Below are positions 10,073 to 21,665 of a DNA stretch of 64,000 nt, piece after piece. Every line of letters begins with the position of its first letter. The stretch's first letter is position 1. A program made the translations under genes and the position numbers. The DNA lies in assembly GCA_047967505.1 (NCBI GenBank), contig CM106539.1, one strand, 5' to 3'. This DNA comes from Dipteris shenzhenensis (taxonomy: Eukaryota; Polypodiophyta; Polypodiopsida; Gleicheniales). Below the pieces are notes generated by a model. The model was not told where the DNA came from and made no database searches. It worked only from the letters and a program-made list of their open reading frames with translations.

Positions 10073-12191
10073 GGGTGCCAAGTGTGGGACTTTGTATCCC
10101 TTATATGTATCAGGGGTATTTGATCATGTTGTTGCAATAACAAAGCAGCCAAGCACTTCTTTGTGGCATTACAGGTTGGGGCACATGAGCCAAAATGGAA
10201 TGAAACTCTTATGCCATTAAGGTTATGTACCGCATTTGAGTTTCTCTGATTTTGAATTTTGTGAGCAGTGTCTCTATGGGAAGCAAACTAAATCAGCCCA
10301 TAAAAGAAGGGGAAAGAAAGAGTTTGAAAAGCTTGATTTGGTGCATTTAAATGTATGTGGTCCCATGCCTACACGGTCATTAGGCGGGGCTGAATACTAT
10401 GTGACATTCATTGATGATGCAACTAGGAAAGTGTGGGCTTATGCTATAGCTCGGAAGAGTGATGTGTTCCAGGTATTTCAGAAATGCTCGCCTTGGTTGA
10501 GAATCAGTCAGGTAGAAGGCTTAAATGCCTACGAACTGACAATGGTGGAGAGTATCTCTCTCATGACTTTCAGCATTTCTATGATACACGTGGGATTAAG
10601 AGGGAGCTCACATCCCCTCATACTCTAGAGCAAAATCTAGTTGCAGAAAAGATGAACCATACCATTCAGGAAAGGTTACAATGTGTGCTTTCCAATGCAA
10701 GTCTTTCTCGTGGTTTTTGGACTGAGGCAATGAAGACTGCAGTGCATGTGATGAATAGATCACCTAGTAAGAGTTTGGATGGTGGTTTTCCTGAAGAGGC
10801 ATGGGGTGGCAAGAAGCCCTCTTACTCTCATTTGCGTATATTTGGGTGTGAGGCATATGCACATGTGCCAAAAGAGCTTCGAAAGAAGCTAGATCCTAAG
10901 TCTAGGAAATGCATCTTTCTGGGTTATAGTGAAAGTGGAGAGATGGGCTATCATCTCTAGGATCTAGAAGCAAAGAAGATCATACGTAGCCATGATGTAG
11001 TCTTCAATGAGAAGAAGATGCATAAGGCACCCATGAGGGATGTTGAAATGAGGAGAATCACTTTCCAGGATGTGAATCCACCTGCATATGTTGATAGACA
11101 GCAAGCTATCCATGCACCAAATGTGCAAGAAATGGTACCACCAAATACTCCCACAGGTATACAATCAATGGTAGATGTTGGATCATCTATTGGTGAAAAT
11201 GATGAGCCAAATATGGCTGATATGCAGGTGGGACAGCAAGCTGAAATGCCCTTGAGAAGATCATCTAGAGTGTCTAGACCGCCTGATAGGTTTGTTCTAA
11301 GGGTAGACTATGTGATGCTTACTGATTGCAGGGAGCCTTCTTGCTACAGAGAGGCTATGATGCATGAGGTTCAAAATGTGGATGAGATGCTATTGGCTAG
11401 CAAGAATACTTATGAGCTAGATGCATTAAAGGCCAAGTTGCATGAGGCCTTTGATATGAACGATTTGGGACTTGCAGGTCATATTCTTGGTATGCGCATC
11501 ATGCATGATTGGAGTACGAAACTCCTTTGGCTTTCACAGAAGGAGTATGTTACAAAAGATGAGGAGAGGGCCATGATGGCCAAGGTTCCTTATGCATCAG
11601 CAGTTGGGAGTCTTATGTATGCTATGATAGCTTCTAGAACAGACATTGCATTTGCAGTGGGAGTTGTTAGCCGGTATATGGCTAATCCAAGAAAGAGGCA
11701 TTGGGAGGCAGTTAAGTGCATCATGAGGTACATGAAGGGTACCAAGGAGATGTGCATCTGCTTTGGTAAAGGAGACATGCGTGTACTTGGGTACACAGAT
11801 TCAGACTATGCAGGGCATGTGGATAGTAGGAGATCCACTTCTGGTTATGTGTTCACCTTTGCAGGTGGTGCAGTGTCGTGGATGTCTCGCACATAGAAGT
11901 GCATTGCTTTGTCTACCACAGAGGTTGAGTATGTTGTAGCCACAGAGGGTTACAAGGAGGCTATATGGCTTGATCAACTAGTGGGAGATTTGGGGATTCA
12001 TAGTGTTTGGTGTACCAACATTGCATAGTGATTCCATGAGTGCTATTCAGCTAGCACAGAATCCAGTCTTTCATGCAAAGACCAAACACATTGAGGTCAG
12101 GTACCATTTCATCAGGAAGGTACTTGAGGACAAGCGCATAGAGCTTGTCAAGGTTTATACAGATGATAACCCTAACGAAGAGTCTACCTAG
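10073..12191 (+). pseudogene. Copia C2: pre-integrase, integrase and RNase H, RT deleted
   Basis: A second copia family, fused in mid-gene to C1a. It begins in the GAG-pre-integrase zinc region (LWHYRLGHMS then CEQCLYGKQTK). Integrase core follows with all three acidic positions recognisable: FIDDATRK, LRTDNGGEY, and E in VAEKMNHTI. A frameshift lies near 10480 and a TAG follows YHL at 10960. After the FLGYSESGE and SRPPDR regions the sequence jumps at about 11383 from SCYREAMMHEV to EMLLASKN. This removes nearly all of reverse transcriptase, including the YVDD strand. RNase H follows (YTDSDYAGHVDSRRSTSGY) with a TAG after MSRT. The C-terminus (HSDSMSAIQLAQNP, TKHIEVRYHFIR) is frameshifted. 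Confidence 0.87.
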
Positions 12192-12251
12192 TCAGCGGTT
12201 TGAGTATTGTCATGTATTGATGGGCATTGGATAGTATGCTCATTGGTTGTT

Positions 12252-12287
12252 CTCCCTTAAAGGCACATTGTCCTTTAAGTGGGAGGT
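12252..12287 (+). promoter_or_regulatory. C2 polypurine tract within an inverted repeat
   Basis: AAGTGGGAGGT directly precedes the LTR start TGTGGGGG (12288). It is the 3' arm of an imperfect stem: CTCCCTTAAAGGCA pairs with TGTCCTTTAAGTGGGAG. The same arrangement occurs in C3 at 49456-49488. Plus-strand priming from this tract is the normal copia role. Confidence 0.7.
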
Positions 12288-12469
12288 TGTGGGGGTTAAA
12301 GGTCGCTGTGACTTTACCCCGATTATGTACAATACTCAAATGCATATATAAATGAATAAAAAAGAAGATTAGGGGGTTCTGCGCCCACCAAAATGTGTGT
12401 GGCTCTCTGTTTCTCTCTCTCCCTCTTCCATTCCTGCTTCCGTTGAGAGCACTCTCACAATTAATTGGA
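12288..12469 (+). repeat. Copia C2 3' LTR (end approximate)
   Basis: Starts TGTGGGGGTTAAAGG right after the polypurine tract. It contains an ATATAAATGAATAAA TATA/polyA-like stretch and a CT-rich part, and probably ends near CTCTCACA at 12469. No 5' partner is present and I see no TSD, so the end is approximate. Confidence 0.6.
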
Positions 12470-12739
12470 GATCAGCCAAGTGCAAAGATGACTACGAGTG
12501 ACATCGTTGGTCACCTATCTCCCACTCTAGTCCTTTCTACCTCCGATAAAAGAGCGAGATATTGCTTTATATTTCATACACTTAGTATTTTCCACCATCC
12601 ATTTCTTACTATACACTTGAATTACACTTTTCATCTGCTTAATTTTCATACACTTAGTATCATTATTTTTCTCCACTCTACTCTATTTGTATTTATTGCA
12701 TTATCATGGTGCATCAACCATAACCATCCATGCTCCAGG

Positions 12740-14703
12740 AGTAGTTAGATGCACTTCAGGCACAGTTGGCCGATGAGTGTGAGCATAGGGAGAAATTGGA
12801 AAAGAAAATCAATGGTAAGAAAAGTAAAAGGCATTATTCATCTGATGATGAGTCATCCAACGATGATACTATTATCAGGACAGTCAAAGCCACATTGAGA
12901 GCACAAAATTCGAGGAAGGAGAGTAAGATAAGTGGAAAAGCTTTCTCATTTCAAATTTTTGATGCAAAGAAAGAAGCACGCAGTGTCTTGTCTTGGATCA
13001 GTTAGCTAGATGATTATTTTTCAGGGGAGAAATTCTTTGAAAAAGACAAGATTAAATGTGCTGCAAATCATTTAGTAGAGAGTGATGCACTTTGGTGGAA
13101 CATCACTAAACACAATAAAAGGCGACCAAAATCTTGGAAGTCTTTTGAAAAGCTCATCAAGGGAGATTTTCTTCCCTCACACTTCAAAGCAAAAACCAGA
13201 CAACAGTGAGATACTTTCAGGCAGTTTGATAAGGAAATGATCTCCACATATACTGATAGATTTTGGCAAACGTTGATCCAATTACAATCCTTGGAGAAAG
13301 TTAATGAGCGAGATCAACGCAGAAAGTATGTGGCAGGTCTACAGTCTAAGTTGAGAGCTGAGATTAACATGTTTCACCCTCGCTCACTGAGCTCTACAAT
13401 TTCTCTTGCAATGAATTGAGAAAGGAAGAATGGGATCCCAAAAGAAGGAAAAGATCCGGAACGGCATGTACCCTTCCATAAGAAAAAGAGATTTGATAAA
13501 AAGCCCTTCTTTAAATCTAAAAATGGTTTTGCTCCACAAAAGATAGATTCTTCTTCAAAGCCGAACAGTGGGAATTTTCCAAAGAAAGAAATAAGGTGTT
13601 TCAAATGCAACAAGGTGGGACACATAGCCATTGAGTGTCCCGAAAGAAAGAAGACCCTGATAGCAAAAGTGCACATGATTGACGATGAAGCAACCAAGCA
13701 AGAGGGAGGTAAGTATAATTGTCATGCTCTTCTAAAGATGAAAGCTTTCATTAATGGCAAAGAGGTTGTTATTTTGCATGACGATGGTAGTACACATGAT
13801 TTCATTTCAGAAAGAACCTTAGCAAAGCTAAACCTAGAGTCTTTCCCATCTAGCAATAAGGTCAAAGATGCTTTAACCAAAACCAAATGCAATTGCACTA
13901 GAGAAGTCAAGAATCTTGAAATCTCAATCAAAGACTACAAGGATACATGAGACTTTCTAGTGGCATGCCTACAGGGAGTGAACATCATCTTAGGAATGCC
14001 ATGGAGGCATCAATACAATCATAAGATAGATTACAATTCACATCAGATGTGGATTGAGAAGGACAGAAAAGAAATATGTCTGAAAAGCTCAATGAAATCT
14101 GAGGTCAATCCTTTACTCAACCACACACAAGCCAAAAGAGCAATTACAAAACGTGAGAAGACATATCTTATTTTGGTGAATACGGTACCGGCTACTCACT
14201 CAAACACTAAGCCTACACCCCAAAAGTTTCTTTCTCAAATTTTTGATTGTTTCTTAGAGGATTTACCACCTGGACTACCATGTTCTCGACTTGAAGATCA
14301 TAGGATAGAATTCCCACCAGGCAATAATCCACCTTGCAAAGCTCCTTATAGAGTCAACTAGCTAGAGCAAAAGGAAATACAAAAGCAAGTGGAGGAACTG
14401 ATAGAGAGAGGATTGATAAGACACAACAGTTCTCCTTATGGAGCACTTGTCTTATTAGTAAATAAGAAAAATGGAACTTGTCGAATGTGCATAGACTATC
14501 GTGCACTAAACAAAATCACAGTGAAGAACAAATATCCAATCCCTAGGATTGATGATCTTTTGGACAAATTGAAAGGGGCCAAGGTCTTTAGTAAGATAGA
14601 TCTCAAATTTGGCTATCATCAAGTTCGTATGGAAGAAGAGGATATATATAAGACTACCTGTAGAACTCCAACCAGACATTATGAGTTTCTAGTTATGCCT
14701 TTT
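12740..14703 (+). pseudogene. Gypsy gag-protease-RT, N-terminal part
   Basis: Gag (12766-13420) has the Retrotrans_gag pattern (LVESDALWWN, then QFDKEMISTYTDRFW). A single CCHC knuckle follows (CFKCNKVGHIAIEC, near 13600). The protease has DDGSTHDFIS where DSGAT.. is usual. After the PPGLPCSR..HRIEFPPG linker comes [26 protein letters not shown] and [12 protein letters not shown], ending in VMPF at 14703, where the TR-GAG element entered. In-frame stops include TAG after SWIS (13003), TGA after TRQQ (13208), TGA after DYKDT and TAG after RVN (14359). Several look like CAG to TAG or CGA to TGA changes. A Ty3/gypsy assignment is certain; it is non-functional. Confidence 0.88.
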
Positions 14704-14704
14704 G

Positions 14705-14992
14705 TGTTGGAACACTGAAAGGAAAGTGTAGAGTGGACACAAAATCAGAATACTTGCTTATGGAATGAAGAAAAGTGAGGTCCTTAAGTAGGCACCTCAT
14801 ACAAGCTCACTGACATCACTGATGACTTCAGAGCTCCACAATCATCTCCTCAATCTGCTCCTAGATTCTCTCAATCATCCTATGTGGCTCTCCACCACCT
14901 AACTGTGCTTGTGGGCACCTAACTGTGCCTCTAGCACTCACACATATAAACATAAGGTGTGCCTGAGGCATACACCTTGAGATATCCCAACA
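14705..14992 (-). repeat. TR-GAG LTR (3' LTR on minus strand)
   Basis: TGTTGGAACACTGAAAGG to GATATCCCAACA. The next bases on the + strand, AACCCCCCCCTCAAGG, are the complement of a purine-rich GGGGGGGTT tract, the expected polypurine primer for this strand. Confidence 0.92.
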
Positions 14993-15367
14993 AACCCCCC
15001 CTCAAGGAAATGCCTCAGGCTATGTCAAGGATACATCTAGTCTCATAGTTTCTCATGCCATCTCATGGTGGTCAAGGATTAATCTATGGCTAGGTTCTCA
15101 TGCTAGCAAGGGCTCCCTTAGGTGTAAGGTAAACAAAAGGGATACAAAAAGACCTTCCAATGGTTATCTCCCCTACATGTACATGCACACAATGTCTGCA
15201 GGAGGTACCATGCAGCAAAACATACACATGGCCTACATCATAAGGTGACCAGAGGTGTTTACAAAACACACAAAACACAATAGATTATTTTCATTCATTT
15301 GGGAGGACTATCTAGGCTGAGTACCTTGACATAAAAAGAGAGATCTGGAGCATACATAGAGATGTGT
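14993..15367 (-). other. TR-GAG 3' untranslated region
   Basis: Between the polypurine tract and the gag stop. I see no frame or pol remnant here, so pol is absent rather than decayed. Confidence 0.6.
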
Positions 15368-16198
15368 TTAAAATGCATAATCTTCAAAGGATGCCTCATC
15401 TTGTGGAGGCTCATTCACTGTAAGTAGATTTGCATTTTCTGTCTTTGCTTTGGCTTTGCAAAACTTCTCACTATGGTTGTTTTTGCCACAGTGCTTGCAT
15501 GGATTAATTTTGAAGCAGTCCTTTGAAAGGTGATTTGTCTTTCCACAGTGATTGCAAGGAGAATACTTGCCCTTCTGGAATTTCATAACATAAGCAGTGT
15601 CATTGCCTTTCCTTAGCTCCATATGTCTTTCTTCTTCTTGGAGAGCTGAGATAATGCCTTCAAGGTTAGGATTCGGAAGATTCTTCAAAGTGCTAACAAT
15701 GTGATCAAAACTTTCAGGCATACTCTTAAGTAACATTGCCATAGCATCATCAGGGGTGATAGGAGAGTTGATAGAAGCTAACTGAGTCATAAGACTCCAC
15801 ATATAGTTGACATGAGCAGCTAAAGTAGTATCACTTGCCATCTTTAATTCAAAGAAAGAGATTTTAAGTGATAGTTTAGATATGTGAGAGCTTGCACCAA
15901 AAATCAAGTCTAGCTTCTGCCAAGCTTCCGATGGAGACTCCAAGTCAAAGATATGATGTATGTAATCATCACCCAAAGCTAAAGCAATTATACCATATGC
16001 TTTTTCTTCTCTTGCTGGATCCCTTGCCGGTCATGTCGGAGTTGAAGATTGTCCAGCATTGGAGGCCGTAGAAGAAGCGGTAGGAGTAGGTTTGACAAGT
16101 CCCCATAAGTTCTCCCGCATCAATGCAAATTTTACCTTCATTTGCCATGTATGGAAGCCCTTTCCATTGAACTTCTCAAGATTATATATGGTAGCCAT
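15368..16198 (-). pseudogene. GAG of the TR-GAG element, one in-frame stop
   Basis: The frame opens at ATG 16198 (MATIYNLEKFNGKGFHTWQ), a typical copia GAG N-terminus. It runs through LVKPTPTA to a single TGA at 16031-16033. It then continues in the same frame (AREEKAYGIIALAL) through the UBN2-type helical domain (ESPSEAWQKL, LPNPNLEGIISALQEEER) and two CCHC knuckles, CNHCGKTNHLSKDC and CKHCGKNNHSEKFC, ending at 15368. About 276 residues in all. Two knuckles and no protease, integrase or RT follow. GAG would form particles in the cytoplasm that package the RNA; polymerase would have to come from a related copia element. The single stop suggests recent activity or a recent donor. Confidence 0.88.
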
Positions 16199-17043
16199 GA
16201 GAGGGTCTAACCCAGATATTGGGCAGTGTCTATCTCTCTTACAAGGCAAAAAGAACTGAAATACTTCCAAAGTATAGGCACTTGATGTAGCAAATAGTAG
16301 TGACTAGTTTTCAAACAATGATGCTACTTTTTCCATGCTTCATAGAAGTGGATGAAATAAACACTTTCCAATCACAACCAGGTCTAGCAAGTCAAAACAA
16401 AACTGAAGCAACACTTGTAGTGAAGTTATTGAAAACTTCAAAAGACCAGAAATGCTAGAGTAGCATTTTATGTAGCATCATTTTCAAAAGTATGTCAAAA
16501 CTGTCAAAACTAGAGAGCTGAACTTGGAGGGCTCATATCACACTCTTCAAAGCAAAAGAAAGGGGGCTTTCTGAGGCAAAAGAAAGCTGGTATACCACAG
16601 TAGATCCTCTGGGAAGAAGAGGCAAAAATATGCGTCAGGTCGCCTTCACCTTCTTGAACAAAGTTGACTGGTTTTTCTCTGTTTTCTCCTTCAATATGCA
16701 GCCCCATTGCTGCTCAGATTTCGGCACAAGGTATTTCTAGGTATGGAGAAGCTTGCCCTGAAAGGAATTAGACAAAGACGGAGCAGGTGCAGAGAAATCG
16801 CAGCAGAGAACTTCGACGATCTTCCTGTAATGGCGACGAGCAGACGCAATGATTCGTCGATTCCTTGCAGCCAGAAGTTTGCCCCAACTAGGTGGATCTT
16901 CAGCTGGAAGGGCGTGGCAAATGGCTTAGAATCGGAGGAGAACAAGCTTAAGCAAGTTTTTGGAAGAAGAGGGAGAGATGGTGAAGAAGAAGAAGAAGAT
17001 GATGATGATGATGTGGCAAAAATGGGCTCAAGGGGGATCAAAT
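16199..17043 (-). other. TR-GAG 5' untranslated leader
   Basis: A long leader between primer site and gag ATG. A GAA/GAT-rich purine run lies at 16980-17020 on the + strand. Open frames on both strands here lack recognisable domains. Confidence 0.6.
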
Positions 17044-17056
17044 GGCTCTGATACCA
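17044..17056 (-). promoter_or_regulatory. Primer-binding site of the TR-GAG element
   Basis: On the minus strand this reads TGGTATCAGAGCC immediately after the LTR end ..CCAACA. That is a perfect match to the usual copia primer site complementary to initiator tRNA-Met, and it fixes the element's orientation. Confidence 0.93.
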
Positions 17057-17599
17057 TGTTGGAACACTGAAAGGAAAGAGTAGAGTGGACACAAAATCAG
17101 AATACTTCTTGGGGGGGTCACTCATCATATGTAACCCTATCACGTGAGTTCAACAAAAGGATATTTTTTATTTCTAAAATTTACAGAAATAAATATACAT
17201 AAGGGACTATTTAAAATAGTTTTGGAAAAAATTTACAGATTTGTATAGAAAAGGGGTACATTTTATTAATGAAAAAATTTACAGATAAGGGATTTTAAAT
17301 ATAGGCCTTGAACGCACGTGATATAGAGGGTTTATACATAGTGACCGCCCTGAGGAATACTTGCTTATGGAATGAAGAAAAGTGAGGTCCTTAAGTAGGC
17401 ACCTCATACAAGCTCACTGACATCACTGATGACTTCAAAGCTCCACAATCATCTCCTCAATCTGCTCCTAGATTCTCTCAATCATCCTATGTGGCTCTCC
17501 ACCACCTAACTGTGCTTGTGGGCACCTAACTGTGCCTCTAGCACTCACACATAGAAACATAAGGTGTGCCTGAGGCATACACCTTGAGATATCCCAACA
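17057..17599 (-). repeat. TR-GAG LTR (5' LTR on minus strand), split by MITE
   Basis: Starts TGTTGGAACACTG and ends ..CCCAACA, nearly identical to 14705-14992. Interrupted at GAATACTT by the MITE at 17108-17354. Confidence 0.92.
17108..17354 (+). mobile_element. MITE copy 2, 247 bp, 8-bp TSD GAATACTT
   Basis: CTTGGGGGGGTCACT ... AGTGACCGCCCTGAG, one or two substitutions from the other copies. TSD GAATACTT at 17100-17107 and 17355-17362. The uninterrupted LTR at 14705 shows the empty site with a single GAATACTT, proving insertion. Confidence 0.95.
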
Positions 17600-18140
17600 T
17601 TTTGGGCTAACTAATGCTCCAGCTACTTTTAATAGAATGATGAACCCAATCTTTCTTAAACACCAAGATTGTGTGGTAGTATTTTTTGATGATATTATGC
17701 TGTTTAGCAAAGATGTTGAGGAGCATAAGGAACATCTGAAGCTAGTCTTTTCACTCTTGAAAGAAAATCAATTGTACATAAATCCTAAAAAGTGCAGTTT
17801 CTTTTAAGATCATATAGAGTATATGGGTCACATTGTATCCGTCGATGGGATTTGAGTAGATCCAAAGAAGATTGAGTGCATAGTCACATGGCCTAAACCC
17901 CGAGATATACATGAATTGAGATCATTCTTGGGATTGTGTAGCTTTTATAGAAAGTTTGTCAAGAATTTCGCGTACATTGCACATCCATTGATAGACCTTC
18001 TTAGAAAAGCTAAGCATTTCTTATGGACTCAGCGTCAAGATAAATCTTTTACAGCTTTGAAAGAAGCTCTCACACAAGCTCCTGTGTTGCAACTACCTGA
18101 TTTCTCTAGACCATTCTTTGTAGTTGTAACCGATTATGCC
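17600..18140 (+). pseudogene. Gypsy RT C-terminal half and RNase H start
   Basis: Continues the frame broken at 14703: FGLTNAPATFNRMM, then VVFFDDIMLFSK, in which the catalytic Asp pair is kept. Next come the connection domain (LRSFLGLCSFYRKFVKNF) and the start of RNase H (LQLPDFSRPFFVV, TDYA). Stops: TAA after CSFF and TGA after DGI. It ends at the fusion with the FCP1-like gene at about 18140. Confidence 0.88.
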
Positions 18141-20322
18141 TAAGAATCTATTGGCACATCTCATGTGGAAGGTCTAGTTCATGGGCTTTGGTTCTTCAGT
18201 TAACAGTGAAACGACAACATCAACACACCCCATGTCAGCATAATCTGCAAAAAAGACTTCAACAAATAATTTGTTCGGATGCTCACCATGGGCAGCTGCA
18301 ATGCGCTCAATCACATGTCCTTCATAAGGGTATCTCATTGTAAAGGCAGGAACAGTTTCTCTGGCATTTGATAAATCCAATAAGTATGGGAGCAACCTAT
18401 CTGATAGCTCATCATTAGGATCTCCGTCATAGGCAAAAGGAGTTGTGTAGGAATCGGGTGGATTTAATGTTGCTTTCAAAGGAGTGTCATCAACCAGGAG
18501 TGTATTCATGGGATCACAGTCAATGTCATGTGCAGCCAATGCACTAAATGGCTTAAGCATACACATCTCATCTAGCCGTGTTGGGTGGCAGAATTCTTCC
18601 CTTGTGCAACAATCCTCCTAAGCAAAGTTGAATAGGAACTTGAACTCCCTAAACTCATCATATCCCAATTTGCTTTCTATCAAAGACACTATGGGACTAA
18701 CATTTCTCCTTGTCATACTACTCCATGTAGCCATCTCAAAATGCTCCCATACAGATTTCATGAAATTGATCAATTGTGGCTGCAAAGAGACGACATGATT
18801 GCCTAATTTATGAACATCACCACCTTGGGCCATTTCAGGAGTAGTCTGCCACCACCTCTTTAATAATATTCCATTCAAATCAAAGATTAACAACTTTTTT
18901 TGAGGCAAAACATCTCCGGAGTCACCTAAATGTAACAATAACACATATACAGATCCATCATACTTGACTTGATAAATTGCCAAAAGAATTTCATATAAAC
19001 TTACAAGAAGATAAATTGCAAAAATAATTTCATTCAAAAAACAAGAAGATAAATTGCAAAAAGAGTTTCATTTAAAACTTGCAAGACGAGCTCTCATACA
19101 ATGTCATTTCATAGACAATCTGGTCCTAACATTTGGGGTTGGGCATTTGCTAGGATCAATCAAATATGACTTAGTAACTATTTGACTAAATTTCCTCTTA
19201 TTTGCCCCTGCAAGGAGAGGCTACCTAGTACTATGTCATCCTCCATTTGCTCTCCATTAAAGCTGTTAGGCAGTTTAGGCTTTAGCCTTGATATAATCTC
19301 AGCTGCCTCAATGATGAACCCCTCACCCCGCTATCTGTGTCGAGCTTTTCACCACTATCCGTGTGTTCACCCTTGCTGTTCTTTCCAGTCAACTCCCCAC
19401 CGCCACCTATGTCTTCATCCTTGCTGTGGTTTCTCGGCAAGTTGTGCATGTCCAATCTTGCTATTGCTTCCTCTATAATCCTATTCGATTGCTCCAGATT
19501 TTCTTCATCTAAGTTCAATAGATCATCTTCATCCAAGTGCTGATCATCTTCGATGTCTCCAGTTAGATTGTCTACAAAGAAATAAAGTCAGATCAGAAAT
19601 GCGTTTGAGGTTCTGTACACAGAATATTGTAAATGTGCATCTTCACAAAAAAATACATACCCTCCTTTTCCTCTAAATTCTTGCTTTTGTACAATGACTG
19701 CACAGTAGATTTCTTCTTGTGTTGTATGTGGCACTTCATCTTAGTAAGAGCTTCCTTAACTGGAAAACTTTCATCGTCTGAAGAATATATAATACATGAA
19801 TAGATGCAATATATAAAACATGAATAAATGAAATAGATAAAACATGAACTTATAAAAATAAATACCCTCTTTTGGCCACATAGGAAAAAAAAACAGTCCT
19901 ACCTCTCTCCTCTACAACTTTCAGGTCCCCCTGTGCCAGTGCATGCTGCTTTTTTACTTTGTCCAACATTTCATCCTCATCATATTCCAGATCCCCAACA
20001 TCCTTCAAGGAGTTATCTTGCAACCGACTTCCATCGAATAGTTGTTCACTATCTTCTTTTCTACACGAGGCATGCCCCTCTACTTGTTGTTCTTTCTTGG
20101 TGTCTATGAACACATTTAAAATGTTAGGAGTTTTGCATTTCTCATTTTCAATAGCTTCAACTTGCTTTGTACCAATCTTCAACTTTTTTGGACATATTAT
20201 TTCGGTGCCTTTACTTGTTTGTGTAAGGAAAAGAACAATTATTTGAAATTGATTTCAAAAGACAAATAGATTATTTAAAGATAGACAATAATAAAAAAAT
20301 AGTAGTATTTAAACTTGAAGGA

Positions 20323-20412
20323 AATATGGCCCTTGAGGGGTCCCCTTTAGGGGCAAGGGACATATTCCAACACAGCCCTTGCCCCTAAAGGGAACCCCTC
20401 AAGGGCCATATT
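20323..20412. repeat. 37-bp inverted repeat with 16-nt loop, copy 1
   Basis: Arms 20323-20359 and 20376-20412 pair with one mismatch, around the loop ACATATTCCAACACAG. The GC-rich stem (GGCCCTTGAGGGG, TTTAGGGGCAAGGG) stands out from its AT-rich surroundings. Copies occur at 32114-32203 and 38833-38922. Confidence 0.9.
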
Positions 20413-20440
20413 ACCATTGGTTGTGTTGGAGTCCAGATGT

Positions 20441-21665
20441 GATTGGTACTAAATAGTACTAAGTGCTAAGTGCTACTAATAGTGCTAAATACGATTAATA
20501 CTACTAAGTACTGCTACATAGTACTAAATACGACTAATATTGCTAAGTACTAAATAGTAGTAATGCTAATCCTAATACTGCTACATAATACTAAGTGCTA
20601 ACTAAGGTACTAAATACTACTAATACTAATTAGTACTAAGTACTAAATAGTGCTAAATACTACTAAATACTACTGACACTAAATACTACTAAATATTACT
20701 AAATACTACTGATACTAAATAGTACTAAGTGCTAACTAAAGCTAAATACTACTAAATACTACTGATACTACTAAATAGTACTAAATGCTACATATTAAAT
20801 AGTACTAACTGCTAACTTAGAGTGCTGAATAGTAGATGATAAACAGTATTAAATGCTAAATAGTAGTGAATGCCGAATAGTACTAAATGATGAATAGTAG
20901 TAAATACTAAATTATAGTTCTAAAAACTAAATAGTGCTAAATATTTAATAGTACTAAATGCTAGATAGCACTAAATGGTACTAAATGCTTAGTAGTATTT
21001 AGCCTTTTAGGCTATCTTTTTAGTACTAAATGATATATGGTACTACATGCTAGGTGGTGCTAATATTACTAGATGTTGAACAATCCTAAATGATAAATAG
21101 TACTAAATGCTAAATAGTGCTGAATAGCACTACATGCCGAATACTACTAAATGCTAAATAGTGTTAAATGTTATATAGTGTTGAAACACACAGTACTAGT
21201 AGTGCTAGATATTGCTAAATAGTACTAAATGCTAACTAGTACTAAATTCTTAGTAGCATTTAGCCTTTTTAGCTATCCTTTTAGTACTAAGTACACAGTT
21301 TTAGTAGTGCTAGATAATGCTGAAACACAACTATACTAGCAGTGCCAGATAGTGCCAAATAGTACTAAATGGTTATGCTTTTAGTACTAAATGCTAAGTA
21401 GCGCTAATATTACTAAATGCTAAGTAGCGCTAATATTACTAAATGCTGAGCAGTCTGAAATGCTAAATAGTACTTGATGCTAAATAGTGCTATATAGTAC
21501 TAAAAGCTAAATAGTACTACTGAATGCTAAATAGTGTTGAATACTACTAAATGCTAAATAGTACTAAATAGTACTAAAGTCTAGATAGTGCAAAATGTTA
21601 AACATTGCCAAATGCCAAATAGTTCTAAATCCTAAATATTGCTAAATCACCTAAACAATACTATT
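20441..21665. repeat. TACTAAATAG minisatellite, about 1.2 kb
   Basis: A degenerate array of 5- and 10-bp steps (TACTAAATAG, TGCTAAATAG, TACTAAATGC). It lies in an intron of D1 between coding blocks at 21765 and 20182. Only about 140 bp of it remains in copies 2 and 3 (32235-32377, 38955-39097), where a copia fragment joins. Confidence 0.9.

Larger units (their letters stand above)
14705..17599 (-). mobile_element. Gag-only LTR retrotransposon (TR-GAG type), complete, TSD TTTTG
   Basis: A minus-strand element with two 288-bp LTRs (TGTTGGAA..CCCAACA), primer site, polypurine tract and one gag frame, but no pol. It is flanked by TTTTG at 14700-14704 and 17600-17604. It interrupts the gypsy RT exactly between MPF and GLTNAP. 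Removing the MITE (247 bp) and its 8-bp TSD from the right LTR leaves 288 bp, the same length as the left LTR. This fits the plant TR-GAG class described from several genomes: non-autonomous elements that encode only GAG and must borrow pol. Confidence 0.93.
12470..18140 (+). mobile_element. Ty3/gypsy element, interrupted and 3'-truncated
   Basis: A gypsy-type gag-pol reads 12740-14703 and resumes at 17605 after a 2.9-kb insertion. No LTR could be delimited; 12470-12740 is AT-rich and may hold leader or LTR remains. The 3' side ends within RNase H at about 18140, where it fuses to the FCP1-like gene copy through the shared string GATTATGCC. Integrase and 3' LTR are absent. Confidence 0.8.

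Noticed and set aside
20323-20412. Factor-independent terminator or riboswitch
   Set aside because: The setting is a plant transposon-rich region, and the hairpin decays without compensation in the other copies.
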